Positions 40,501-54,400 of a stretch of 64,000 bases of DNA are shown piece after piece. The number at the start of each line of letters is the position of its first letter. Position 1 is the stretch's first letter. Source of the stretch: Limnoperna fortunei (Eukaryota > Mollusca > Bivalvia > Mytilida > Modiolidae); contig OX104118.1 of assembly GCA_944474755.1 (NCBI GenBank), forward strand, positions 76,773,865-76,837,864, read 5' to 3'. The notes beneath the pieces were generated by a model, which worked only from the letters and a program-made list of their open reading frames with translations, was not told the DNA's origin and did not search any database. The translations under genes and the position numbers were made by a program.

Positions 40501-42446
40501 CCTTTTTTAATTCATGAGAGAAAACATGCTAAATGGCACGAGAGTTTGTTTACTTTTCTTAAATTAAAAAATAGCTAGGCTTGACAAAAAGAAAATTCCT
40601 TTCGTTCTTGTTTCCCAAATTGTCCAATTATGTTTTGTTGGAATCAATTAAAAGAAGACTTCAAATTTTGGCTGAAAGGACGAGTGTTGTCCGACAACAT
40701 AAAAGTGTTCATTGACTATTTAGATAAAATGCTTCACTCCGAGAGCGAAGAAGAGTTTTCTAATTTAAGGATTAAATATACTTCAAAGTGCCCCCCCCCC
40801 CCCAACCAAGTTTTAGAACATTATGACAAACAAATATCCCAGGCTATAATTAATCACTCAGGTTGATGGCTTATTGAAAAATATCCGGGCATGTATGATC
40901 CTCATTCGGAAATAACTAATAATCTTTAAGAAAGTATGAAATGCTGTTTTAAAGAGAGAAAACGATATTGGAAAGAACTTCCTGTAGATCTTTTAGCCTT
41001 AGGACTTTATTACATACAAAACCTTTAAAATTTTGAAATATTAAGAGGCCGGTCTGGAGTTGGTAACTATCACTTGAAAAAAAAAAGAGTTTAACAGGGC
41101 TTTTATCGAACTATCTGATTGTATTTTCCCTAAAAGAATAGTTTGTCCAGACGAAATCATTGAATATATCAAAAGTGAGAAGCCTGTGTCATTAAAAGGA
41201 GAAGTTGACTATGAATTAATTATTACAAAATTAACGAAACAACATTAAGCCAACAGGTAATTAACAAACTGCCAGATGACACGGTATTTGACGAAGCTAA
41301 TCAACACTGAAATCAACCTGTAATTCAATTTCCTGCCTTTGATGTGAATTGAAGTAGTTCGTTTTATTATTGACAATAATTAAATAACTTTAGTTCCTCA
41401 ACAAGGGGCATTTATCGTCAACGGTCGAAAGGGAAAATATTGTGTTACACTATTTCTGAAAGTAACATGTCGGTGCGAATCCTCTACTACATATGTTACC
41501 ACATTTTGGCAGAAAAGATGAGCATAGGATTAGAACCAGTAGAAAAAACAGAGTTATTAATTTAAGGGCATTGTGCCACCATACATTGTCTAAAAAGTGT
41601 AAAAAGAAAATTGATAACAAATCCTGTAGGAAACATCCAAGATTTAATGATAACGAAATTGAATTCAAACCAGCTCCAGATTCGGCCTTTTCGTTAAACA
41701 CTCCTCTCAAAATTGAGGTTAAAATCAAAACACCCTCAACAGTAGAAAGCTCGAAATCTTTAAAAACTCAAAAATCAAAACTCGTTCTCCCCCGTAAATC
41801 GAACAGACAAATAAATTTAAGTTTAATAAAAAAAAGAAACAGCATGTAATAATGTACGTAGAGCTCCAAAATATGTTTCAAAAAACAAACATGCCGTAGA
41901 ACAAAATAGAAACCTGCTCGTAAAAAATAGAAGACATTTTATAGAGAAAACTAACTGTATTAATGAACCTATTTCTGATTTGTTAGATTCTACAACATTA
42001 ACTTGGGTGGGAATTTGTAAACAACATCATAAACAATCAATATTAACTAACGAACATGTGTGTTCAGACATAATCATAACTGCTCAAAATATACTTAAAT
42101 CCCAGTACCCAGAAATAAACGGGTTTCAAAATACCACATTAGCACCAGTTAAAATTTAGGACAGGTGTGTAAGAAACTGTGGTTTTAAATTTCAAAAATC
42201 ACCATCATGTCAAATTCACCATCACGGCCGAGTTGAGATCATTGGATTTTGTCAATGCAAAATTCTAAAAATGAAATTTATATTTTGGACAGTTTATCAT
42301 TAAAAATTACCACATGTTTGGAATATCAGTTAGATCAAATTTACGGCAAAGAGCAGAATCAACGTGCTAAAATGAAACGAAACGCAGAGGAACAACGGAA
42401 ACATTGATTGCGGTATGTTTGAAATAAATAAATAAATAAATAAATA

Positions 42447-42497
<51 letters not shown>

Positions 42498-45400
42498 GAA
42501 TAAATGAATGAATGAATGAATGAATGAATTGTTTTTGAATTTGTATTAAAAACAAGCATAGCGGGGAAATCTGTAGCATTATGCAAGAAATGAAAATAAT
42601 AATTTGTTGCACAATGATTCCACCGCCTGATGAGATCTGTTGAGGGATCGAAATGGTTGTTGTAATGTTAGACATTAAAACATTATTTCAAAGTAGAATA
42701 CATTTCAACATTTCATATTTTGCAAAATTTCATTTCATATATATAATATATTGAATTATATATCTTTGTAATTCAATATTTTGAAGCTGTTGACAATTAA
42801 TGGCTTATTAATTAATAGCTGACATGTGAATTCAAAACATCGTGGAAAAGAAATTCCAACAAATGTGCCCTATGGCTGATTTTTTCACAGAACATGCATC
42901 CAATCCGGTCAACTTTTTACAACTTTCCCTTTTATGAATAAAATTATGTTATATACCTATGGGTTTGCTATATAATTTACTAGAGGGATATATTAACCAA
43001 TGCGACCTGAGTATTGCATGTTTTAACAAATTGAGTCCAAAGTTGAAATTTCACTGTACGCAATACTCCAACGGACCACCCTTCCGGTCAACTTTTGACA
43101 ACTTTCCCTTTCATGAATAAAATTAAGTTATATATCAATAGATTTGTTATAAAATTTACTAGAGGAATATATTACGCAATTTTGACCGGAATATTGCATG
43201 TTTTTACAAATTAAGTCCAAATTTGAAATTTTACTGTGCGCAATACTCCAACGGACCACCCTTCCGGTCAACTTTTGACATTTTTCCCTTTCATGAATAA
43301 AATTGAGTAATATATCAATAGATTTGCTATAAAATTTACTAGAGGAATATATTAACCAATTTTGACCGGAGTATTGCATGTTTTAACAAATTGAGTCCAA
43401 AATTGAAAAACAGTATTCAATTTTAGTAGAGAAAAAACCCTTCCGGTCAAGTTTTAAATAATTTAAATCAATATAATTTAAATTATTTTATATTTATTAT
43501 GTAGAAATTGTTATTATCTTTCAGAATCCGTTTAAATTACATCGATATGTTTATCCGTTCGATAGTTATAGGCAAAATATACGAAAATCCCTTCCGGTTT
43601 TTCCACTCTTCCGCAGATTAGGGTCTCCCGTAACCTCTCACCTTTATTGCAAAGAATCTGTTTTGTTTGATTATTGCATGCACTATGTTTATTTGCTTGT
43701 TTACACCAAGGCTTTCCAGAAATAAAGGTACAGTTGCAAAGGGAAAGGGGGAATTAGAGGGCATTTTTCATTCATTTCAATTAATTAAATTTTTCTTTTG
43801 TATCATCCTATATATTAATCCTATTGTCCCCTCCTGTACATTTATCCCTGGAAAAGACCCAATTATTTTGAAATGTTCTCTCACATTTTGGAATCACTGA
43901 CTTACTTGATCCTCATTTTCAATCTGATCACTGACATCTTTGACACCCTCCCCTTCTCCCATCCCACCTCCTTCTATGTCCTCAAACTCTGTGGCTCCTT
44001 CTCCAGCGACTTCATCAGATAATTCCGGTGGTGTACAAAAGCCCTGTTCACAGCAAATATTGTACAAGTTTTAATAATATGTTCTATGTTAACGTATTTT
44101 TTTGTACATTCCTATTCTTTCACATTTATAATATTTGGGTTATTGATGGAATAATTGACGCTTTTTGTTGTTCTATTAAAGCATTGATGGCACCCAAGAA
44201 AAACACTTTTAAATTATAGTTATCATGAATATAGATACAATGTTTCAGTATTGAAAAAGAAAATTTAAAACCTACCAACCTACAGATGCAATCTGAAAGC
44301 GCCTTCCTGGAAAACTATATATAGCAATTAAACACAGAATGAGTTTCAATTGAAATTATCTAGTAAAATAATTTATGTGAATCAGAGACATTCAACTAAG
44401 TAAATGGTAAAACCAGTATGTACACTAAAGATTACATCAAACATGTGTTACCTTTGAAGCTAGTTCTGTAAATATTCCCAACAAGACAGACAGCAGTTTA
44501 GCTGTGGTCCTGTTAGCAGCCAGGGACTGGACCATGTAGTACTCAATCACATGACAGTACTGGTGTAACAGGGGCAGACACTGGGCCATCAGGGTACTGC
44601 AGTGTGTACTGGACTGCAGAGTCTCAGGGTCTGAACTGTTCCACTGGTGTACTAAATCATCTACAGATGTCTGTATAAATATGATTATCTGAAAATCAAA
44701 TATAAAAATTCAGCATAAAATAGAATACAAATTAATGACGGGAATGTTATCTATGTACAAAGATTTCTGTAAAAGGGAGGTAACCAGTAATGCTATTGTT
44801 TGATTATTTTATTACTATTTAAAATCCAGTAAGAATTACTTGTACTGCTGCAATTGTGTTATGTATAATGGACTACATAATACATGTACTAGAATGTCTG
44901 GTACCTATGCATTATACCTGACATACTAATGGTATATTTAATGCATGAAATAAATTTTTTAATATGGAGTAGGCATTGCCAAAATGCGAGCACAGACAAT
45001 ATAGTCCTTTATTATCAATATATAATGTGCATTTCATAATTGACCCTAAAAGTGCCTCTAAATTCCAGTAGTCACGTGACGTCTTTCTTTGTAACTGTGA
45101 CGTCACATGAAGTGTAATTTGATTGTCAGTTTTTAAAGATCGATTTAGAGATTGCAAAAAAAATAGTATGAAATGTTTGTTGTTAATTTTAAATATAACA
45201 TTTATTTTTTATCGATGTCAATTGTATTTTCAAGTCTTTCTTAAAATTATTTTTAGTACTTTTCTTCATTCACTTTGTTCCAGTTTTTTGACGATATCAA
45301 CTTCCGGACGAAAAAAAAAAAATCAATATCAGCATTAAGCAGATTTTGATCACGTGATTTCATTTTGATCACATGACACGTAATTGCTGTATAGCTCACC

Positions 45401-48400
45401 ACTGCGAGCTGCGCTCGCTATTAAATCGCAGAAGTCTGAAAAGGCCGGGTTGCAAATAATATTGCCTAAATAAATATAAAATGGAATGGGTTACAATTGT
45501 TGGAAGAATGTTGGGTCTGTATTAAAAAATGTAGGAGTTGATTACACAAAATAGGTACCGTCAAATGTTCTGAAAAATGAGTAAGTTCCCAAGGCAGGAA
45601 AATTATTTTTTTTTATATTTATTTTATTTGTATACTTCTATGTTACATATGTGCCAGTACAGATGGATTATACACAATGAGTAACATTTCAAACAATTCC
45701 AAATCCACTGCATGTTAATACAAAAACAAATACTTAGTAAGTTACAACTTGTAGTAGTCTGGTTTATACATTCACACACATTATACAACATGCACACACA
45801 CATATACACACTCACACAAACCATGTATATATTTATAACAAAGAAGTGGTTTTTTTGGTATTTTTAACAGTAAAGAGAGAGAAATTAACAGTAAAAACCC
45901 AGAAGAAAAAAATAAAATAAATATATAGCAAATAACAGTTAATGTAAATCAGTCAGAAAGTGGGTGATGGTTGGTCAGATCTCTGGGTAAACATGCTGTT
46001 TCCTATTTTTTTTCTCATAAGAAGAAACTTGAAAAGGGAGTGTAACTTTCAAGAAAATATGAAGAAATGATAACTTTATATTTATCTGTCTTTGATTTAG
46101 GGTAATGTATTACTACAATGCAAAAAGAATATGCCATCTCTGCCATGTTTGTTGGAATTTTTATGTTTTTTCACATTTGGCTGCTATTACCTTTTCTGTT
46201 TCATAAAGATTTTTTATAGCTTGCTTGACTCCATATAATGTAATATTTCTGTTAAGGCATCTACTTGAATAAATATAGTACTTTATAGTTAAAATAACTA
46301 AATTCTGAGGTATTGCATGGTTATTTTGGAACATACCAAGGAGAAATGTTTTTTTGTTGTAATTTAAGGTTATATTTGCACAGTGGTTCATCCACTTCTC
46401 TAGATTTTCTAGTAGTGCTTGGACCTTTTCACATTCCCACAATAATTGTGTCAAAGTTTCTGGGTGTTTTGAACATAAGTTACACTGTGGGTTGGTTATC
46501 AGTTTTATTTTATACAGGTAGGAATTAGTTGTTAAAATAAGGTGATTTATTTTGTATTGAAACCACTGAAGCTTTGAATTTTTGGTTATAGTGAAAGGGA
46601 GTTTGTATACTTGTTTGATTTCTGACTCTGTTATATCAAACATGGTCATGATTTTGTTTTTACAGGTTGGTTCTGATGAGTTTGACTTCAAAACTATGTA
46701 AATGTCTTTAATCCCTTTTTTGCTTTTTAAAAATATTTCTAAATTCAAAGGAATATATGGGTATGGCACAATTAAAGGGCTATATTCCTCCTTTATAAAA
46801 AGTTTTGAGTACTTATTTAAACTACAGATAATTCCATTGAATTTTAATACTTGGTTCCTTATGTCTAGTTTAAACTTTTTGCCAAAATCTTCCAGTGTTG
46901 TTATCTCCCCTTTTTCATTTAATAGGTCATTAATTATATGGACTCCTTGCTGATACCAACTTTTATAATATACACTTTGTTCATTTATTTTAATATTATT
47001 ATTATACCACAAAGGGGATTTTAGATAATGTTCCCACTTAAGGTTTGTTTCTTTTTGGAGAGTCTCTACCCAGGCATAAAGTACATTTTTACAAAATATA
47101 TTTTTACATATCTTGGCACAGTTTTCAATAAATTCAGTCCCATTGTTTATCAAACTGTTAAAATCAATTCCTAAAGAGGAAACATGGTTTTGGAGTTTAT
47201 CGTTCTGTGTCACTCTCCGGATCCACACAGCCTTCAGTGCACTTATAAATGCTTTTAAATTTATCCTTTTTAATCCCCCACTTAAATAATCTTTAACTAC
47301 AACTTCTCGTTTTACCTTTCCTATAGGTTTTTGACATATGAAGTTGAAAAAAATTCCATTTATTTTTTGGATATACTTTTCATCTGGATTTGGTAAAGAA
47401 CTGAACAAATGTACTAGCTTGGGGAGTGCAAATGTCTTAATTACAGTAATACGACCGATTGGGGTTAGGTTTCTTTTGCCCCACTGATGAAGTAGGGTTT
47501 TTATTTCTGTAATTTTTTTTTCAAAATTTGTTTTTATTATTTTTGTTAGGTCTGTGTTAAAATCAAGGCCAAGATATCTGAATGTAGTTTTTCCCCAACA
47601 TAAATTCCAACTTTGGCATAGAGTAGCTTGACTATATTTCATACTTCCTATCCATACTAATTGAGTCTTTGTAAAGTTAATTTTTAGGCCTGAAATTTCT
47701 GCATATCTGTTTAATTCTTTTAGGGTTTCTTGTAAGGACATTTCTGATCCATCTAAAATTATTGCTGTGTCATCAGCAAACTGCGACAATTTATTTTCAG
47801 TATTAACTATTTTTAATCCTTTAATCTTAGTATTATTTCTTAGCTTAAGTGCAAGAATTTCAGCACATAAAATAAACAGGTAGGGAGATAAAGGGTCCCC
47901 TTGGCGGCAGCCCCGTTGTATTCTAAAAAACTCTGAGAGGTTGCCTCCTTGATTAACTGATGAGGTTATATTTTTATAAAAGACAGTTATCCACTTTTGG
48001 ATGGATAGGCCAAAATTAAAAAACTTCAGGACTTGTTGCAGAAAATACCATGACACTGAATCAAAAGCCTTTTCAAAATCTATGAATAGGAGAAGACCGG
48101 GCAAGTTTTTTTCTTCAGCTGTTTGTATTATGTCATATAGGATACGTGTATTCTCCCCCTAAACCTACCAATTATAAAACCTGTTTGGTCTGGATCTATT
48201 AATTTTGGTAAAACACTTTTGAGACGGTTAGCTATTGTTCCAGAGGCTATTTTATAGGTAATATTTAGTAATGTTATTGGTCTCCAGTTTTTTAGGAATT
48301 GGCGTGGTTGATCACCTTTTGGCAGACATGTTATTATACCTTGCTTTTGTGTTATTGATAGCTGTCCATTTTCAAAACCATAGTTTAGGGATCTAATAAC

Positions 48401-51400
48401 AAAATGACCTATATCTTTCCAGAATATCTTGTAAAATTCAGTAGTAAACCCTGATGATCCTGGACTTTTATCATTTTTCATTTGTTTTAGTGTTTTGGTA
48501 GCTTCCCCATATGTTATTAAACCTTCTAACTGGAGTGATTCATATTCAGTTAACTTTTGGACAGGGATGTTTCTTAATTCATTTTCTAAATTGAAACTAG
48601 TTTTGGGGTTCATGGGTTCAGAGTATAGGTTTTCATAATAGAGCCGAACTTCTTTTAAAATATCTGGCTGTTTACTTATTATTTCTCCATTTTCTTTCTG
48701 AATTTTTGGTACAATTTTATTTGTGAAATTTTTTGACTCCAAGTTACAGAAATATTTACTTGGCTTCTCTCCTTCAGTAATCCACTGTACTTTTGACCTA
48801 AGCATGTTACCTTGCAGTTTCTTTACTCTTAAGTCTTCTAATTCCTTCTTTTTATTTTCGATTATATTTAGTATTTCATTGTTTATAGGACTGTTTTCTA
48901 AGCTATTAATTTCATTTATTAAATATTCTTCTCTATTTTTTTCTTTCTTTTTCTTGTAACTGCTATATGATATTGTTTTTCCTCTTATTTCCATTAGAAG
49001 GGTTTCTAAAAACAACTGATCATTTAGGTTAAAAGTAATTTCTGAATTAGGTATTAATGAAACATCTATGTTATTTGATTTGGGGACACAGTATTGAGTT
49101 TTAACCTCAAAAATTTTTTATTTAATTATATCTATATACTCTTTATCATACAGTAGGGAGTTATTGAACTTCCATAATCCTTTACCTCTTTTGAAATCAT
49201 TAAATACTAATTCACAAGAGTGATTATCGAGTGGTCAGACCTATAACTTGATTCTATATTTGAATTCTTTAGGGATGGAAGTAAGTCATCAGTTATTAGA
49301 AAAAAATCAAGTCTTGATTGTTTTAGTGGGGACTTCTTCCTCCAGGTGTATCTTTTTAACTCGGGATGCAGTTCTCGGAAAGGGTCAGTCATATTTCTTA
49401 TATCTATAATCTCTAACAGTTTTTCTCTTGCTTTTTCATTGTTAATATGTGAATAGTTATAATAATCAGGCAAATTATGAAAACAATCCTGGAACACTTC
49501 CAAAATAGCAAGTGCACAACTTCAAGAAATGCAATCGTTCTGTGAAGTTTCAGAGTTCTGGGTTGAAAGCTGTAGGAGGAGTTGATAACACAAAATAGGT
49601 ACGCTATTTTCCCCGTGTGCCCATCTGTTCGACTTCACCATACTATAACGCGGGTTGCTCTTCGTGCAACCCGGCCAAAAATCAATTATAGGGAAACTGG
49701 CTAAACAAAACTGTTACTGCCACTTAAAAGACTGGAGTTTTGGAATTTTTGCATTTTGAAGCAGCTACAATGCCTTCTTTTTCCAGAAGCTACTAATGAG
49801 TCTTTACCTTTGAGAGGTGTGGCACTCGCCAAACATAACCCAGTCAGTAATATGTAGAAACAACTTAGTACATATCTCTATAAGACACAAAGGGATGGAC
49901 TGGTGGTTATATTTTACTCAACTTTTACTCGTGTTAAGATATACCTTTTCATTTACGACAAAGCCTGTGTCCTCTTTTAACTTTTCTATGACCTGCTTTA
50001 CAAACTGTCCATCTTCAAACACCATTACTCCAGCTTCATCTACAACATAAAAATATTTATCTAAAATTAAGTATGCATTTCGTCAAAATCTGAAAAATAA
50101 GCGATTGATACAACCTATGTGATAAAAAACCTTGCATCATCTATATATGTGATACAAGATGTACTTTTGTCAGAACTACTTCTTGACGTCACAATGAATG
50201 GTATAACCAATGATTCGGAGAATGACTTTCATTCTATGAATAAAATATGACGTCATAATATGTGTGACGTTAGAAACTATATTATATAAACAAATGCTTC
50301 GTTGAATGTTAAAATTGAAATTTTAAACATTCAGTTTTGTTCTGCTCTTTGTATACTTCTTAATTTTAGATACATTTAAGTGCAGGTACAACTACCTGTA
50401 TCACGTCTCGACAGTTCCAGTAGTGATACGAATGTACACAACTGTCTCGACATGATACAGGTAGTTGTTCCTACACTAATGTACACAACTGTCTCGACAT
50501 GATACAGGTAGTTGTTCCTACACTAATGTACACAACTGTCTCGACATGATACAGGTAGTTGTATGAAATGTACACAACTGTCTCGACATGATACAGGTAG
50601 TTGTTCCTACACTAATGTACACAACTGTCTCGACATGATACAGGTAGTTGTATGAAATGTACACAACTGTCTCGACATGATACAGGTAGTTGTATGAAAT
50701 GTATAGGAAAGTTGTAACATGTATTGTTATAAAATCATACCAATGCATTGGGGCTTTACTACAGGGAGGAGTGTGGGTGCAAAAGGGGGGAAAGAGTAGG
50801 GGAGAGGGGTAGCAGGAGGTTCTTTAATTGAATTATTATTGGTGGGTGGTTACTTCCGTTTTTTTTACATTAAAAAATCACTTTATAATCAATTAAATTT
50901 GTATGCATAGTTGGTGTCAATCTTGTGCCTTCTGACCCTCGATCCTGTATAATTATTTCTGGAATGAAACTTATCTATAACTTGAATATAGTAGGTTCTG
51001 TACCATACTTTAATGGCTTATCTGAATTGAAAAGCTCTCCTACAGTCAAATTACCTCAATATTGTGTTATATTTATTATGTAAATCAAATGTAATACAAA
51101 CCCTTATCCCCACCCAACCCACAATTCAATCAATAATTTAAAAAAAATCCTTATACCATTTAGATAATTCACTGTGGTGTAGATTTTCATTCAATTCTTA
51201 TAATTACATTTCATAAGCTAATAATAATTATTAATACATAATAACTTCATAAAATCGTGCACAATGAATTTTTTTAATTTAAATTACTGCATATTGTTTG
51301 TGTAGTGTGGCCATTGAAAATGAAGCCCATGACTTTTATTGACTGATTAAACTTCAGTATTTAAATAACCAGAAGTATTATTAACCAATCAAAAGACGTA

Positions 51401-54400
51401 AATTCTAAAGTAAACACTAGAAATGGAATTAAAACTGTATAACACTTAAATCCAACAGATAAATGAATACATGTACTATGAAGGAAATTATAATATTTTG
51501 ACAAGTGGATTTTACTAGCAAACATAAATAAAAACAAAATACTTATTATTTATGATTTATTAATATTTAACAAACATAGCACATTAACAATAACAGTAAC
51601 ACGTATAATAAATTGTCACAAGCACTATATAATTCATCATTATGGCACTGTACACTGGATTATCCTGTAATTTTTCACTTCTAGAACATCACTACAAATC
51701 TGCTGTATGCTGGGTAGAATTCAACACAATGTCCATCAGCCTTTGTCCTGCCCACATCACTACAAATCTGCTGTATGCTGGGTAGAATTCAACACAATCT
51801 CCATCAACCTTTGTCCTGCCCACATCACTACAAATCTGCTGCATGCTGGGTAAAATTCAACACAATCTCCATCAGCCTTTGTCCTGCCCACATCACTACA
51901 AATCTGCTGCATGCTGGGTAGAATTCAACACAATCTCCATCAGCCTTTGTCCTGCCCACATCACTACAAATCTGCTGTATGCTGGGTAGAATTCAACACA
52001 ATCTCCATCAGCCTTTGTCCTGCCCACATCACTACAAATCTGCTGTATGCTGGGTAGAATTCAACACAATCTCCATCAGCCTTTGTCCTGCCCACATCAC
52101 TACAAATCTGCTGTATGCTGGGTAGAATTCAACACAATCTCCATCAGCCTTTGTCCTGCCTTGTGATTACTATATCTTTTTACTGAAGGAATCATCTTCG
52201 TGTACGTCCCAGACTTGAGACTTCTATCAACAAAATCCCAACATGCAGTTTCAAGGTCATCAAGGCCAAACTGTGATGCACCACATAAGAGTCCTGCAAC
52301 AGATGAAGTGTTGACATCCACACATCCACTGTGTATGTACTGTATGATCTTTCGGAAGTCCTCTGGTTCATAGGACTTTACAACAATGGTCACTTTGTCT
52401 GATGTAGTGTTCATCTTCTTTTTCTTGTCCTTTTTCTCAGATTTCATCAAAAGTTCTGCTTCCTTCTGTTTCTTTAAAATCAGATTGTAGAGAACTCTAC
52501 TCCTTGTTCCCAGGATGACCTTGACCCCATACACTTTGACCTTCTCTGGACCAACTTCAAACATGACATCACAGAGTTCTGGGACAAATAAGATGTTTTT
52601 TAGGTTCTCAGACAGATCCTTAGTATTTCTGTATCTCATCCTTTCTTTGATCTTTATTGGTTCCCTGCTGATGAAGCTGGCTGGTTTCCTATTTGTGTCA
52701 AGTGGATTGAGGGTTGGTGTGGATGATTCAGATTCATAGCCTGATGAGTATTCATCTGATTCAACCAAAGCCAGAGTGGATTCACTTCTATCCATGGTGA
52801 TATATAAATTTGATGTTTTTTCTAGCTGAACTTGAAGAAGTTTATGCCCTTGGACTGAACACAGGATATTATATATACACAGAATATGAAATGATGTGCT
52901 CTTGTATGACAGAGAGCATCTCCTGACATTAGCAAAATAAATTGATTAATGACAGTTATTTGTGAGCAATTTCATTCATTTTAAAGTTGGCATATTGGCT
53001 TGGGGGGGGGGGATATAGCTACTTAACCAATCAAGTAATGTGTAATTACCTTATATGATTAATTATTGTCATTAATATAAAAGCAATTAATATTGTTTAT
53101 AGCAAACAAACAAAAAATTACATGAAAAAGTAATACTGATAACTTAAAATACTTATAAGAATAAAAATGGGGAAGAATTTTTTCAAATGAAAACAAAAAT
53201 AGTTTGTTTCATGTGATTTAATTACATAAGTGTAAAATTGTATAATAATTAAATGGTGTATTTATGTATATTATTAATTTCTGAAGGTAGCATGAGCCAA
53301 AATAAAACTGAATTATTTAAGATATATACTGAAATGCAGAAAGTTCAATATATATATCTTTATATTTAAATTTCATTTCAAATATTGGCGACTATACCAT
53401 GCATAGCTATGATAATGTAGTTCTTTTTTATCTTGGAGGAGATAACATTACTTGTCATGGAGCAGCCCAGGAGTATACAAACCAGGGACCCACAATTAAA
53501 CTATTTGCCTGGTTTGCTACATACCTTTTAATGTCTGCACCATTAAATTCATATTTGTAAAGACAACTTATTCATTATATTTAACACTTTATTTGTACTG
53601 CTGACAAAATTTTAATTCTGGAAGTGCATAATTTAGGAACTGATTTGGTTAAAAAAAAAGACATTTAAGATCAGAGAGGGTATATTTATTGCACTATCCT
53701 GAATACCATTTTACCAATATGATTCAGAAATTATACACTCTGCAATTTCAATTTTGTCAACAATGCCATGATAACGAAAAAGTGTTACAATTAATTAATT
53801 AGGGATTGTAGGAATATCAGCTGAACGGCAGAAAATTTATTTATTAAACCAAGATGGCAGTTTAATAGCAGAAAATATGTATAAATCCCAAGGGTGTTTT
53901 TGCTCCATTATATGTAGAGGGACCTGTTTGTAGCTAAGATAAAATAAACCAGAGGCTCTTAAGAGCCCGTATCGCTCACCTGATTTTATAGGCAATAAAG
54001 ATGGTATTTCCCTGAAGCTAAACTATTTCCTGTAATTTTCAATAAATTTCAAAGAGGACCATCCAAACAATATTGCTCGTAAGTTTTGTTTCCATTGGTT
54101 AACTACCTGTAGTTTCATAGTAGAAGATTTTTTTTTAAATGTTCCCATAGGGACTATCTTAAACTAAGTCCTGCGGTAATGGCCATTTTGAATTTCTAAT
54201 TGGCATAAAAAACATTAATTTTTAGAGGACCATCCAAACAATATTGCTAGTAAGTTTTGTTTCCATTTGTTAACCGGTTTCAGAGAAGCCTTTTAAAACT
54301 TTTTCCCACAGGGTCATATGTTAAACTAAGTCCTGCGGTGGGGCCATTTTGAATTTCAAATTGGCATAAAAAACATAAACTTTAAAGAAGATCATCCAAA

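Larger units (their letters stand above)
39866..43638 (+). mobile_element. Long-TIR DNA transposon (MULE-like), decayed, with 9-bp TSD
   Basis: Direct repeats GTAACCTCT at 39866-39874 and 43630-43638 flank an element of 3755 bp (39875-43629). It starts GGGAGACCCTAATCTGCGGA and ends with the exact complement. The terminal inverted repeats are over 500 bp. They contain 180/181-bp tandem units: two on the left (landmark TCCTCTAGTAAATTTT at 40163 and 40344) and three on the right (42976, 43155, 43336). Plus-strand remnants inside encode a MULE-type transposase tail, a SWIM zinc finger and an Ulp1-like peptidase. Frame breaks make it non-autonomous. Confidence 0.85.
45600..49510 (-). mobile_element. 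5'-truncated L1-type non-LTR retrotransposon
   Basis: ORF2-type coding sequence on the minus strand in the order endonuclease end, linker, reverse transcriptase, C-terminal domain. It ends near an A-rich tract (T-run at about 45604-45613 on the plus strand). The 5' part of the endonuclease and any ORF1 are missing, typical of incomplete reverse transcription. A nonsense codon and a frameshift show it is dead. Confidence 0.88.
45440..49676. mobile_element. Possible host repeat split by the LINE
   Basis: GGCCGGGTTGCA at 45443-45454 and its complement TGCAACCCGGCC at 49665-49676 bracket the LINE. Near each side there is also a shared segment (GTAGGAGTTGATTACACAAA at about 45531; a close variant at about 49572). 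This is compatible with a repeat element into which the LINE inserted. The right end also forms a local hairpin (CGGGTTGC...GCAACCCG). Confidence 0.4.
51504..53080 (-). repeat. Segmental duplication copy A (contains BTB gene A)
   Basis: Homologous to 54866-57480 in the same order: 3' flank (TATGATTTATTAATATTTAA), 68-bp array, BTB gene, 5' flank (GACAGAGAGCATCTCCTGAC and a poly-G run after ATTGGCTTGG). Confidence 0.92.

Noticed and set aside
41493..41849. Open frame as an intact transposon gene of 118 residues
   Set aside because: Its first part is out of frame with the SWIM motif, and only the later portion matches the expected basic tail. It is a by-product of frameshifts.
46161..49503. LINE as an active retrotransposon
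   Set aside because: The 5' part is missing, there is a stop near 49116 and a frameshift near 48160.
52854..52858. TCAGT as an initiator paired with the TATA-like element of the BTB genes
   Set aside because: It is conserved in both copies, but the distance from the TATA start is only about 21-22 bp, shorter than the usual 28-32 bp, so I did not call a transcription start.
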